64,000 nucleotides of DNA from DATBJG01 sp963790545. GTDB taxonomy: Bacteria; Acidobacteriota; Vicinamibacteria; Vicinamibacterales; JAMQPK01. The notes beneath the pieces were generated by a model. The model worked only from the letters and a program-made list of their open reading frames with translations. It was not told where the DNA came from and made no database searches. The first letter of the stretch is position 1. Each line of letters begins with the position of its first letter. Shown piece after piece: positions 18,674-27,419 of the stretch. The translations under genes and the position numbers were made by a program. The DNA lies in assembly GCA_963790545.1 (NCBI GenBank), contig CAWBPA010000017.1, forward strand, positions 372,001-436,000, read 5' to 3'.

Positions 18674-20269
18674 ATGAAAATTGTCATTGTTGACAGTCTT
18701 CCCGAATCCGCCGTCGCACCGCTCCGCTTGCCCGGCTGGAGCGTGGAGATCAAGCCAGACGGGCGATCGGATCTTCTCGTGTCGGCTCTCGTCGATGCCG
18801 ACGCGTTGATTGTCCGCAGCGCCACGAAAGTCGACAAAGCCCTCATGGATGCCGCGCCTCGACTGCGCGTGGTGGCTCGAGCCGGTACCGGCGTGGACAA
18901 CGTGGACGTTGACGCCGCCAGTGCCCGGGGCATTGTCGTCATGAACGCACCTGGAGCCAACAGCATCAGCGTTGCCGAGCACACGATGGCCCTGATGTTG
19001 GGCGTGGCGCGAGCCGTACCAGGCGCGGACGCCTCGATGAAGCGTGGCGAATGGGAGAAAAATCGTTTCGTCGGTGGTGAGCTACGGGGCAAGACGCTGG
19101 GCCTGATAGGCCTGGGGCGCGTAGGACAGGAAGTCGCTATCCGGGCGCACAGCTTTGGAATGGAGGTCATCGCGCACGATCCCTTCATTGCTGCGCAGAT
19201 CGCGGCGGACGCGAGCGTGAATCTCGTCCCGCTCGATACCTTGTTCCAGCGCGCTGATTACCTGAGCCTTCACATCCCCTCGGTGCCCGGGACGCGACGT
19301 ATCGTCAACGCCGACCGCCTGGCCCAATGCAAAAAGGGTGTGCGACTCGTCAACACCGCGCGCGGCGATCTCATCGACGAAGCGGCCCTGCGAGCCGCTC
19401 TCGAATCGGGACACGTCGCGGCAGCGGCGCTCGACGTGTTCGACATCGAGCCCCCGACTGACTCGACGCTCATCTTGATGCCTCAAGTCATTGCCACGCC
19501 GCATATCGCCGGTTCGACACGAGAAGCCCAGGAGCTGGTCGGGACCGAGACGGCGACAGCTGTGCGCGATTTTCTCAAAGACGGCATCATTCGTAATGCG
19601 GTGAACTTCCCGTCTCTGTCGCTCGAGGAGTACAAGAGGTTGCAGCCGTATCTCATGCTGGCCGAGCGGCTTGGCTCGTTGCTTGGCCAGATGGGTGAGG
19701 CCCGGACCCAGGCGATTGGCGTGCGGTATTACGGAGAGCTGGCCACTTCCACCAATGAGATTCTTGGCAGCGCCGTCCTCGTGGGTCTGTTCCGCCCGAT
19801 CCTTTCAACGTCGATCACCCCCGTCAACGCGCGCGCGATTGCCGCGGCGCGCGGCGTCGAATTGGTCGAGTCGCGCAGCACGCGCCCGCGGCGCTTTACC
19901 AATCTCATCTCGGTCAAGCTGCAGACGAGCAGCGGCGAGCGATGGGTCGAAGGCACGGCGTTCGAGAACGGGAGCCTGCGGCTCGTGCAGATGGGTGGCG
20001 TGGACATCGAAGCACCGCTCGAAGGAACACTGCTGCTCATTTCGAATCGGGATCAGCCGGGCGTCATTGGCGAGGTCGGCAGCATTCTCGGCCGACACGG
20101 CGTCAACATCGCCAATTTCGCGCTCGGTCGCGGGCCCGACGGCGCGGTCGGCGTCGTGAACATCGATGAGGACGCGGACGGCTCGACGAACGGATCGATC
20201 ACCGAGCAAGCCTTGCAGGAGATTCGTGCAGTGCCCGCAATCCGGTCGGCTTGCTGCGTACGTTTGTAG
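18674..20269 (+). CDS. serA: D-3-phosphoglycerate dehydrogenase, long (ACT-domain) form
   Basis: The 531-residue protein has the long SerA layout. A split substrate/NAD domain covers about 1-315 (GLIGLGRVGQEVA; catalytic RGDLID and ATPHIAGSTREAQ). The intervening ASB domain is at about 320-450, and a C-terminal ACT domain from about 455 begins with RDQPGVIGEVGSILG. It oxidises 3-phosphoglycerate in the first step of serine synthesis. The ACT domain usually confers serine feedback. It stands alone, with a structured repeat element after it. Confidence 0.95.
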   Translation: MKIVIVDSLPESAVAPLRLPGWSVEIKPDGRSDLLVSALVDADALIVRSATKVDKALMDAAPRLRVVARAGTGVDNVDVDAASARGIVVMNAPGANSISVAEHTMALMLGVARAVPGADASMKRGEWEKNRFVGGELRGKTLGLIGLGRVGQEVAIRAHSFGMEVIAHDPFIAAQIAADASVNLVPLDTLFQRADYLSLHIPSVPGTRRIVNADRLAQCKKGVRLVNTARGDLIDEAALRAALESGHVAAAALDVFDIEPPTDSTLILMPQVIATPHIAGSTREAQELVGTETATAVRDFLKDGIIRNAVNFPSLSLEEYKRLQPYLMLAERLGSLLGQMGEARTQAIGVRYYGELATSTNEILGSAVLVGLFRPILSTSITPVNARAIAAARGVELVESRSTRPRRFTNLISVKLQTSSGERWVEGTAFENGSLRLVQMGGVDIEAPLEGTLLLISNRDQPGVIGEVGSILGRHGVNIANFALGRGPDGAVGVVNIDEDADGSTNGSITEQALQEIRAVPAIRSACCVRL

Positions 20270-20319
20270 CGCGGTGGCTTTTGCCCCCCGCGGCGTTTTC
20301 ATGAACCACGAAGGCACGA

Positions 20320-20580
20320 AGCCGAGACGCGGATTACACGGATCAACGATCCGCGCGGACCGCGCGACCGGCAGCCTGGCTTGCCAGGCTCGTGGAAGGG
20401 GAACGATCGAGGAGAAAAGCGCTGGACTCCCCGGCTTGCTGCGCTTTTCTCCTCGATCGTTCCCCTTCCACGCGCGCCTCCGGCGCGGCCGGTCGCCTAC
20501 AGAGCAGGCAAAGTGCTGCCTTGGTCGCGCGTATACGCGCAACAGATCAGTGTTTATCCACGAGGATCCGCGTCCCGTGA
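20320..20580. mobile_element. palindromic four-way-junction repeat element, copy A
   Basis: The core is 20364-20496. An outer stem GCGACCGGC/GCCGGTCGC (20364-20372 with 20488-20496) encloses three hairpins. These are H1 AGCCTGG/CCAGGCT (20373-20390), a perfect 31-bp long stem H2 (20392-20422 with 20441-20471, 18-nt loop), and H3 CGCGCC/GGCGCG (20473-20487). Only one base separates H2 from each side hairpin. The right end is the 15-mer ATCCGCGTCCCGTGA, also found in copy B (56325-56585). The left end resembles its inverse at 11 of 15 positions. No convincing gene lies in the element or in the rest of the 20270-20620 spacer. Confidence 0.75.
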
Positions 20581-20620
20581 TTCTTCAACGAACGGCTTTG
20601 AATGCAAAAGGACGTGAAGG

Positions 20621-21133
20621 CTATTGAAGCGCGATACTGAACGTGCTGCTGTCAGTCGTGTCTTCGATTTCCGCGGCGTCGGCTCCGACGCGCGCGAGCC
20701 GGTAACGCCCCCCAAAGGCTTCTCCCTCTTGCACCAGCAACAGTTCTCCATTCAGAGTGAGAATGGCGGTACGGCGGGGGTTGGCTTCAACACCATGTTC
20801 GGCGACGCCGAGCAGTTTCACGGGAGGAGCAATCGGGACGGTCAGCACGGGTGTCAGGACACTCTGGGGTGTCGGAGCAGCTTGCGGAGTCTTTGACGCA
20901 AATTCGAAAAGATTGCGCGTGACCGGACGTCGAACAGCGACGATATTGAGACGCTGTCGAAGACGCTCGGCCTCGGCGGCCAGCATCAGCACCTGGCGAT
21001 CGGGTTCCGATACGCGCCGGTTATCGGGTTCCACTTCCGAGACGGGCTCCAATGACGGTGCGGCCGCCGCGGCCAGCCACGCCGCCAACAGCATGCTGCC
21101 TCCGAGCCATGCCGCCGCGCGTTTCGGAGTCAT
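20621..21133 (-). CDS. membrane-anchored protein with GspC/PilP-like periplasmic domain
   Basis: With the ATG at 21133 the product has 170 residues: a signal-anchor helix (about 8-27), a Glu/Arg-rich stretch, a Pro-rich linker, then a small beta domain (about 105-165). That domain's RTAILTLNGELLLVQEGEAFGG pattern resembles the GspC homology region and PilP. Such proteins link inner-membrane platform and secretin. No other secretion gene adjoins it, so the role is open. A longer start at 21223 would overlap the divergent kdsB start. Confidence is moderate for function and good for a real gene. Confidence 0.65.
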   Translation of the reverse strand: MTPKRAAAWLGGSMLLAAWLAAAAAPSLEPVSEVEPDNRRVSEPDRQVLMLAAEAERLRQRLNIVAVRRPVTRNLFEFASKTPQAAPTPQSVLTPVLTVPIAPPVKLLGVAEHGVEANPRRTAILTLNGELLLVQEGEAFGGRYRLARVGADAAEIEDTTDSSTFSIALQ

Positions 21134-21171
21134 CCTCGTTCTCGTGATGGTAGCATCACTCGCCGGGACTT

Positions 21172-21996
21172 GTGCTACTATTCGTCGTGCACCCCGTCGG
21201 ATCTGCCTGCTCTGACCATTCATCGCACAACCGAACGATTGCTGTCATCCCCGCTCGATACGAGTCGACGCGTTTCCCTGGAAAACCTCTCGCCGAGCTC
21301 GCCGGCAAGCCCCTCATCGAGCACGTCTATCGGCGAACGGCCGCCTGTCAGGTGCTGGACGGTGTCATTGTTGCTACGGATGACCACCGCATTGCGGATG
21401 CAGTGCGCGGATTTGGCGGACTCGTGCGCATGACGGCCACCAGCCACCAGTCTGGAACGGATCGTCTCGCGGAGGTGGCACGAACCCTCGACCACGAGCT
21501 CATCGTCAACGTACAAGGTGATGAACCGCTCATCGAGCCGACGATGATCGAGCAGGCGCTCAGCCCGCTCCTGGACGATCCTTCACTCGTGATGTCCACG
21601 CTCAGGCGACGGTTCGAGCGAGCAGCCGAGACGCGAGACCCCAACGTTGTCAAAGTCGTGGTCGATCGACAGGGATTTGCCCTCTATTTTTCTCGATCCG
21701 CTATTCCATTCGTCAGGGATCCGTCGGCGGGCTCGCCGCATGTCGCGCACAACGATTCGCGTCCCTTCTGTTACAAGCACATTGGACTTTACGTGTATCG
21801 ACGCGAGTTTCTGTTGACGCTGGCAGACTTACCAGCAACGCCGCTCGAGCGAGCCGAGGCGCTCGAGCAGCTTCGTGCCCTCGAGCACGGATATCGCATT
21901 CTGGCCGTGGAAACGGCGTATGACTCCATCGGCGTCGATACGCCCGAGGATTTGGAGCGGGTTCGCCAGCTGATGGCGGCCGGAGCCCGCTCGTGA
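21172..21996 (+). CDS. kdsB: 3-deoxy-manno-octulosonate cytidylyltransferase
   Basis: Conserved KdsB segments start at IAVIPARYESTRFPGKPLA and continue with VNVQGDEPLIEP and HIGLYVYRREFL to GVDTPEDLERV. It activates KDO as CMP-KDO for lipopolysaccharide inner core. The start is uncertain: GTG codons at 21172 and 21187 are candidates, and the residues before IAVIPAR are not conserved. It overlaps pyrG by GTGA, which fits, since PyrG supplies the CTP that KdsB uses. It heads the block kdsB-pyrG-kdsA-kdsD-lapB. Confidence 0.93.
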   Translation: MLLFVVHPVGSACSDHSSHNRTIAVIPARYESTRFPGKPLAELAGKPLIEHVYRRTAACQVLDGVIVATDDHRIADAVRGFGGLVRMTATSHQSGTDRLAEVARTLDHELIVNVQGDEPLIEPTMIEQALSPLLDDPSLVMSTLRRRFERAAETRDPNVVKVVVDRQGFALYFSRSAIPFVRDPSAGSPHVAHNDSRPFCYKHIGLYVYRREFLLTLADLPATPLERAEALEQLRALEHGYRILAVETAYDSIGVDTPEDLERVRQLMAAGARS

Positions 21997-23666
21997 GCGC
22001 AGTTATGCAGAACAAGCACGGGCAGCCGGTCAAGTTCATTTTCGTCACCGGTGGTGTGGTTTCGTCGCTCGGCAAAGGGCTCGCCGCGGCATCAATCGGC
22101 TGCCTGCTCGAAGGCCACGGCTACAAAGTGACCCTTCAGAAGTTCGACCCCTACATCAACGTCGATCCCGGCACGATGAGCCCCTACCAGCACGGTGAGG
22201 TGTATGTCACCGATGACGGGGCCGAGACGGATTTGGATCTTGGGCACTACGAGCGGTTCACCAGTACGGTGACGACCCGGCAGCACAACTGGACGACGGG
22301 AAAAATCTACTTGTCTGTGATCCAGAAAGAGCGCCGTGGAGACTATTTGGGACGAACCGTTCAGGTCATTCCCCACATCACGAATGAAATCAAGGAGAGC
22401 ATCCGCACCGTCGCGCAGGATGTCGATATCGTGCTCGTTGAAATCGGGGGCACGGTGGGTGACATTGAAAGCCTGCCCTTTCTCGAAGCGATTCGACAAT
22501 TCCGGCAGGACGTCGGTCGCGAGAACACGCTCTATATTCACTTGACGCTCGTGCCTTTCATCGGTACCGCCAGCGAGCTGAAAACCAAGCCAACCCAGCA
22601 CAGCGTTCGCGACTTGCGGTCGATTGGCATTCAACCAGATATCCTTCTGTGCAGGACGGATCGATTCCTGCCCCCGGACATCAAGAAAAAGATTGCGCTG
22701 TTTTGCGACGTGGATGAAGAAGCTGTCATCACCGCGAAGGATGTTGCCAATATTTACGAAGTGCCGACCGTGCTGGCGGCCGAAGGCCTCGATCGAATCG
22801 TGCTGAAACATCTGGGACTGCCCGAAACCGAACCCCGGATGCAGGCCTGGGAAGATCTCGTCGATCGGATTGAGAATCCCGTCGAGGAGTTGAACGTCCA
22901 CGTGGTTGGCAAGTATGTCGGGTACGAAGATTCATACAAGAGTCTCAATGAAGCTCTGTACCACGGCGGGTTTGCCAACCGCGTCAAAGTGAACATTCAC
23001 TGGGTCGAAGCCGAGGCACTCGAGGAACCGGGCGGTGAACAGCTGTTAGTCGGTGCACATGGGATCCTCGTACCAGGTGGGTTCGGCGTTCGCGGAACCC
23101 GCGGGATGATGAAGGCGGCACAGGTCGCTCGAGACCGCGCCATCCCCTATTTCGGGATCTGCTACGGCTTCCAATGGGCAGCCGTGGAGTACGCGCGCAA
23201 CGTCTGTGGGCTTGCCGATGCCGACTCGACCGAGGTCGCACCGGACACTCCAGACAAGCTCATCTACAAGCTGCGCGACCTCCTGGGCGTCGACGAACTC
23301 GGTGGTACGATGCGGCTCGGGTCTTACGCGTGTGAGCTCGTACCCGGTTCACTCGCAAGTCGCATTTACGGCACATCGCTCGTGTACGAACGGCATCGGC
23401 ACCGCTACGAGTTCAACTGCCTCTATGAACGTACGCTCACCGACAAAGGACTTCGGATCTCCGGCCGCTCTCCCGATGGCAAGTTCGTGGAAATCGTCGA
23501 GCTTCCCGAGCATCCCTGGTATCTTGCCGTTCAATTTCACCCCGAGTTCAGGTCGAAACCGCTGAAGCCGCACCCCATCTTTGCGGCGTTTGTCGAAGCG
23601 GCGTACAAGCACAAGACCGTCACACAGGAAGAACTGGGCGGTGTCAGAGGGGTTAGGCGAGGTTAG
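21993..23666 (+). CDS. pyrG: CTP synthase
   Basis: The 557-residue protein has the synthetase domain (VKFIFVTGGVVSSLGKG, then the KFDPYINVDPGTM segment) and a glutaminase domain with the nucleophile Cys in YFGICYGFQ and the HPEF triad end. It makes CTP from UTP. GTG at 21993 overlaps the kdsB stop and has GGAG 7 nt upstream; ATG at 22005 is the alternative. The last residues (GVRGVRRG) are encoded by the left arm of the following inverted repeat, so the C-terminus has been extended or replaced by repeat DNA. Confidence 0.95.
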   Translation: MSAVMQNKHGQPVKFIFVTGGVVSSLGKGLAAASIGCLLEGHGYKVTLQKFDPYINVDPGTMSPYQHGEVYVTDDGAETDLDLGHYERFTSTVTTRQHNWTTGKIYLSVIQKERRGDYLGRTVQVIPHITNEIKESIRTVAQDVDIVLVEIGGTVGDIESLPFLEAIRQFRQDVGRENTLYIHLTLVPFIGTASELKTKPTQHSVRDLRSIGIQPDILLCRTDRFLPPDIKKKIALFCDVDEEAVITAKDVANIYEVPTVLAAEGLDRIVLKHLGLPETEPRMQAWEDLVDRIENPVEELNVHVVGKYVGYEDSYKSLNEALYHGGFANRVKVNIHWVEAEALEEPGGEQLLVGAHGILVPGGFGVRGTRGMMKAAQVARDRAIPYFGICYGFQWAAVEYARNVCGLADADSTEVAPDTPDKLIYKLRDLLGVDELGGTMRLGSYACELVPGSLASRIYGTSLVYERHRHRYEFNCLYERTLTDKGLRISGRSPDGKFVEIVELPEHPWYLAVQFHPEFRSKPLKPHPIFAAFVEAAYKHKTVTQEELGGVRGVRRG

Positions 23667-23715
23667 GAAACCCCTCCTAACCTTGCCTAACCCTTCCTAA
23701 CCCCTCCTAACCTCT
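23651..23715. terminator. CCTAACC-type inverted repeat after pyrG
   Basis: An 18-nt arm at 23651-23668 pairs with 23675-23692 with one mismatch and a 6-nt loop. It is followed by more CCTAACC-type units to about 23715. The left arm includes the pyrG stop codon. It could end or weaken transcription before kdsA, but there is no U-run. Confidence 0.5.
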
Positions 23716-23725
23716 CCTATCTATA

Positions 23726-24559
23726 ATGTCCCCCGTGTCGTCGGTTGAAATTGCGTCCATTACGATGGGCGCCGGGCATCCGCTCGTGCTGATTGCCGGC
23801 CCGTGCGTCATCGAGGGCGAAGAGCATGCGCTCAAGGTTGCCAGGGCCGTGCAGTCGGTCGCCCGCCGGCGTGGTGTTCCGTGCGTGTTCAAAGCGTCGT
23901 ACGACAAGGCCAATCGCACATCGCTCCGTTCATTCCGCGGGCCGGGACTCGACGAAGGACTTCGTATCCTGCGCGCAATCAAAGCCAGCACTGGAATGCC
24001 CATTCTCACCGACATCCACGAGCCCGGACAGGCCGAACGTGTGGCGGAAGTGGCGGACGTGCTGCAGATTCCGGCGTTTCTGTCGCGCCAGACCGATCTC
24101 ATCGTCGCCGCAGCGCGCACAGGTCGTGCCGTCAATATCAAGAAAGGTCAGTTTCTCTCGCCGCGCGACATGCGTTTTGCGGTGGAGAAGGTCACCGCCT
24201 CGGGAAATCAACGCGTGTTCGTGACCGAGCGCGGCGTCAGTTTTGGGTACAACAACCTGGTCGTGGACATGCGGGCGTTTCCGCAGTTGCACGAGCTGGG
24301 TTTCCCGGTTGTCTTCGATGCGACCCACAGCCTGCAACTGCCAGGCGCGGGGGACGGCAGGACATCCGGGCAGGCTCAGTTCATTCCCACCCTGGCGGCG
24401 GCAGCGGTTGCTGCCGGGGTTGACGGCGTGTTCGTCGAAGTGCATGACGATCCTTCCGTCGCCCCTAGCGACGCGGAAAATGCCCTCGCATTGGACCAGC
24501 TCGATCCGTTGCTCGCACGTCTCGTCCGGGTGGACGCGGCGAGCCGAGAGGTTCACTGA
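23726..24559 (+). CDS. kdsA: 3-deoxy-8-phosphooctulonate synthase
   Basis: The 277-residue protein fits KdsA: LIAGPCVIEGEE at the N-end, FKASYDKANRTS, RSFRGPGLDEGL, and ERGVSFGYNNLVVDMR. It condenses arabinose-5-phosphate with phosphoenolpyruvate. In the last motif Asn stands where metal-dependent KdsA has Cys (FGYNNL), so the metal-independent class is likely. The ATG at 23726 lies inside a TATAAT (23722-23727). If that hexamer is the promoter, the true start would be the in-frame GTG at 23735, exactly at the predicted start point. Confidence 0.95.
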   Translation: MSPVSSVEIASITMGAGHPLVLIAGPCVIEGEEHALKVARAVQSVARRRGVPCVFKASYDKANRTSLRSFRGPGLDEGLRILRAIKASTGMPILTDIHEPGQAERVAEVADVLQIPAFLSRQTDLIVAAARTGRAVNIKKGQFLSPRDMRFAVEKVTASGNQRVFVTERGVSFGYNNLVVDMRAFPQLHELGFPVVFDATHSLQLPGAGDGRTSGQAQFIPTLAAAAVAAGVDGVFVEVHDDPSVAPSDAENALALDQLDPLLARLVRVDAASREVH

Positions 24560-24565
24560 ACCGGC

Positions 24566-25522
24566 ATGGCCGACCTCAACCTCGCCCGGAAGGTCCTGCA
24601 AACCGAAGCGGCCGCAATTCTGGCGTTGCTCGATCGCGTGGACGGACGGTTCGATGCCGCCGTCACCGTGCTTCTCGAATGCCGCGGCCGAGTCATCGTG
24701 ACGGGCATGGGCAAGTCAGGGATCATCTGCCGCAAGATTGCCGCGACGTTATCGAGCATCGGCACGGCAGCCTTCTTTCTCCATCCGGCCGAGGCCATCC
24801 ACGGCGACCTGGGGGTCATTCAGACAGACGATGTGGTGTTGGCGCTGTCGTACAGCGGCGAGACCGACGAGATCCTGCGTCTGCTCGAGTCGATCCGACG
24901 GCTCGGTGCCCGCCTGATTGCGATCACCGGCTTTCCGGGCTCACCCCTTGGACTCGCGGCGGACCTCACGCTGAACTGCCACGTCAGCGAGGAAGCCTGT
25001 CCGCTCAATCTGGTACCCACCGCGAGCACGACCGCCATGTTGGCACTCGGTGACGCACTGGCAATGACGCTTCTCGTGGAAAAGGGATTTCAGCCGGAGG
25101 ATTTCGCCAATCTTCACCCCGGTGGGAAACTCGGCAAGCGATTCCTTCGCATCGAGCAGCTGATGGCCCGCGGGCCGCAGGTCCCGATTGTCCAGGACGA
25201 CACGAAAATGCGGGACGTCATCTATGAGATGTCGAGCAAGGGCCTCGGCATGACGTGCGTCGTCAAGGACGGTCTCCTGGTGGGGATCATCACCGATGGT
25301 GACCTTCGCCGGCACATGAGCAACGCCACCGACATCCACGACCAGCTGGCCGGCCAGGTCATGACGCGCAACCCCGTCACACTCCCCAAGTCGACACTCG
25401 CCGCTCAGGCGCTCAACGTCATGGAGCAGCGGAAAATTACGGCAATCGTGGTCGTCGACGAAAACCGCGCCGTGGAGGGTGTGGTCCACCTCCACGACCT
25501 CTGGCGAACCGAGCTGATTTAG
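24566..25522 (+). CDS. kdsD: D-arabinose-5-phosphate isomerase (KpsF/GutQ family)
   Basis: The 318-residue protein has an SIS sugar-isomerase domain (about 30-175: VIVTGMGKSGIICRKIAATL and SYSGETDEILRLL). Two CBS domains follow (about 200-315). It turns ribulose-5-phosphate into arabinose-5-phosphate, the substrate of the KdsA encoded 6 nt upstream. CBS domains usually give nucleotide or CMP-KDO control. The isomerase, synthase and activating enzyme therefore sit in one transcription unit. Confidence 0.94.
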   Translation: MADLNLARKVLQTEAAAILALLDRVDGRFDAAVTVLLECRGRVIVTGMGKSGIICRKIAATLSSIGTAAFFLHPAEAIHGDLGVIQTDDVVLALSYSGETDEILRLLESIRRLGARLIAITGFPGSPLGLAADLTLNCHVSEEACPLNLVPTASTTAMLALGDALAMTLLVEKGFQPEDFANLHPGGKLGKRFLRIEQLMARGPQVPIVQDDTKMRDVIYEMSSKGLGMTCVVKDGLLVGIITDGDLRRHMSNATDIHDQLAGQVMTRNPVTLPKSTLAAQALNVMEQRKITAIVVVDENRAVEGVVHLHDLWRTELI

Positions 25523-25533
25523 CGGGCCGCGGC

Positions 25534-26748
25534 ATGGGCGCTTACACCACGCTCCTTGCGGCGCTCCTCGCGTTGCTTGTGGGTCTCGCCGCTGGAAAAG
25601 CCTGGGAGCGGTACAAGCTCGCCGACGGGCGCATCGTGGATCGTCGTCGCGGTCGCGAGTCGCCCCATTACCTGCTCGGGCTCGATTTTCTCGTCTCGAA
25701 TCAGGTCGATCTGGCCATCGACGAGTTGAGCAAGGCGGCTGCGCTCTATGGCGATGCGCTCGAAGTGCACGTCATGCTCGGCAACCTGTACCGCGAGAAG
25801 GGGCAGGTCGGCCGGGCGATTGGAATCCATCAGGCGCTCCTCCAGCGGCCGAAGCTTCGCAAGCTCGAGCAGGCTCACGTCTTGCTGTGTCTGGGACTCG
25901 ACTTCAAACGCGGTGGCTTCGTGGATCGGGCCCTCGAGGCGTTCACCGAGGTGCTGCGACTCGATCCCAAGAATCCACATGCACTGGCAAATCTCGAAAA
26001 ACTGCACGCCGACCAGCACCAATGGCTGGAGGCGTACAACATTCGCCGGTCGCTGGCAACGTCGGCCATACCGGCCGAGAAAGGTCGACACGAGGCGATT
26101 CTCGCGTTCCTCGAAAACGAGCTGGGACTCAAAGCGCTCAGGGAATCGAATCATGCGGCGGCGTCAGCAAGGTTTCAAGCCGCCATCGATCTCGATTCTC
26201 GCGTCGTCCCGGCCTACCTGAATCTTGGGGATGTGTATCTCGCGCAAAACAAAGTCGCCGATGCCATCAGTTTGTGGGAACGGGCCGTCGACGTCGTACC
26301 GGAGCGGGCGTACCTGGCGTTCGATCGTCTCGAGTCGGCGTACGCGCGGCTGAACGGCTCGGCCCGATTTGCCCAGCTTTGCAGGCGGCTCATCGAGGCC
26401 AATCCTCAAGACTGGAGAGCCAGGCTCGCCTTCTCGCGTCATTTGGCGGTAAGAGCCGACTCCGAAGCAGCGCTCGCCTTGCTCTTCGACGCGCTCACGC
26501 ACAACCCGCATGCGTTGTCCCTGCATCAAGCGATCTGGCAAGTGCTTTCCGAGCTCGATTTCGCTCGCCCGCGCGTCGAACGCTACATGGAACTGACGCG
26601 CCATGCCGTCTTCTACCGCGATCCGCACGTGTGTTTGCGATGCAGGTACCGCACCGACGAGTTACTCTGGCAATGTCCGCACTGTCATGAGTGGAACACG
26701 CTGGTTGAGGAGCGCATTGCACCCGCAAAGGAAGAACACGAACTCTGA
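25534..26748 (+). CDS. lapB: LapB/YciM-type TPR protein with rubredoxin-like zinc site
   Basis: The 404-residue protein has an N-terminal membrane helix (about 4-22), then TPR units through about residue 355. It ends with a small metal domain, CLRCRY (about 369) and CPHCHEW (about 385), whose two CxxC pairs match the LapB rubredoxin fold. LapB recruits FtsH to LpxC and coordinates LPS synthesis at the inner membrane. Its position after kdsB, kdsA and kdsD supports the assignment. It faces coaE tail to tail. Confidence 0.88.
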   Translation: MGAYTTLLAALLALLVGLAAGKAWERYKLADGRIVDRRRGRESPHYLLGLDFLVSNQVDLAIDELSKAAALYGDALEVHVMLGNLYREKGQVGRAIGIHQALLQRPKLRKLEQAHVLLCLGLDFKRGGFVDRALEAFTEVLRLDPKNPHALANLEKLHADQHQWLEAYNIRRSLATSAIPAEKGRHEAILAFLENELGLKALRESNHAAASARFQAAIDLDSRVVPAYLNLGDVYLAQNKVADAISLWERAVDVVPERAYLAFDRLESAYARLNGSARFAQLCRRLIEANPQDWRARLAFSRHLAVRADSEAALALLFDALTHNPHALSLHQAIWQVLSELDFARPRVERYMELTRHAVFYRDPHVCLRCRYRTDELLWQCPHCHEWNTLVEERIAPAKEEHEL

Positions 26749-26774
26749 AAAGACAGGAGACTGACTCCTTGTCA

Positions 26775-27374
26775 TCACCTCTTCTCGGTCAGCTGTCGAT
26801 AAACCTGATCCACCTGACGGTCCGTTTCCTCAAGGCTCCCCGTAGTCCAGATGACATGGTCGGCACGTTTCAGTTTGTCCTCGATGGGAATCTGTGCTGA
26901 CACTCTTTGACGCGCAGCCTCCGCCGACAATCCGTCCCGTGACATGACCCGTCGAATCTGTTCGTCCGGACTGCATGCCGCCACGATCACTACATCGAAG
27001 TCTTTTTCCCGCCCCGTTTCGAAAAGTAGCGGGATATCGGCCAGCGTCAGCCGATCGCCGGCACGCTCACGTTTGTCGAACCACTCCGAAATAGCGGCAT
27101 AGACAATCGGGTGCACCAGCGCCTCCAGGTCTCGGCGGGCCTCAGCGTCCGCAAAGACCAGAGCGCCCAGCTTCGGACGATCGACGGAACCATCCGAAGC
27201 GATCACCTCAAGACCAAACCTCCGTGCAATGGAGGATGTTGCATGGGTCCCGGCTCTCAATGCCTGATGGACCAGCGTGTCGGAGTCGATGGTTCCGACT
27301 CCGAGCGCTTCGAACCGGCGGCGAACGTGGCTCTTTCCGGTGGCGATGCCGCCTGTCAGCGCTGCGCGCAGCAT
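26775..27374 (-). CDS. coaE: dephospho-CoA kinase
   Basis: The 199-residue protein starts LRAALTGGIATGKS, the CoaE Walker A. The DSDTLVHQAL and LADIPLLFETG motifs, the latter at the acceptor site, are present. It phosphorylates dephospho-CoA in the last step of CoA synthesis. It is the last gene of the long minus-strand array. A short CAGAAGA-like repeat separates it from folD. Confidence 0.95.
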   Translation of the reverse strand: MLRAALTGGIATGKSHVRRRFEALGVGTIDSDTLVHQALRAGTHATSSIARRFGLEVIASDGSVDRPKLGALVFADAEARRDLEALVHPIVYAAISEWFDKRERAGDRLTLADIPLLFETGREKDFDVVIVAACSPDEQIRRVMSRDGLSAEAARQRVSAQIPIEDKLKRADHVIWTTGSLEETDRQVDQVYRQLTEKR

Positions 27375-27419
27375 TAGAAGGTAGAAAACAGAAGACAGAA
27401 GTTGGAAGCCAGTCTGTTT

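Noticed and set aside
20166..20627. Open frames through the palindromic element (also 56290-56649)
   Set aside because: The translations only reflect the repeat and its inverted arms, so they appear similarly on both strands. They are not proteins.
23722..23727. TATAAT as promoter for kdsA starting at ATG 23726
   Set aside because: The ATG lies inside the hexamer, so the two cannot both be right. It is kept only as an argument for the GTG at 23735.
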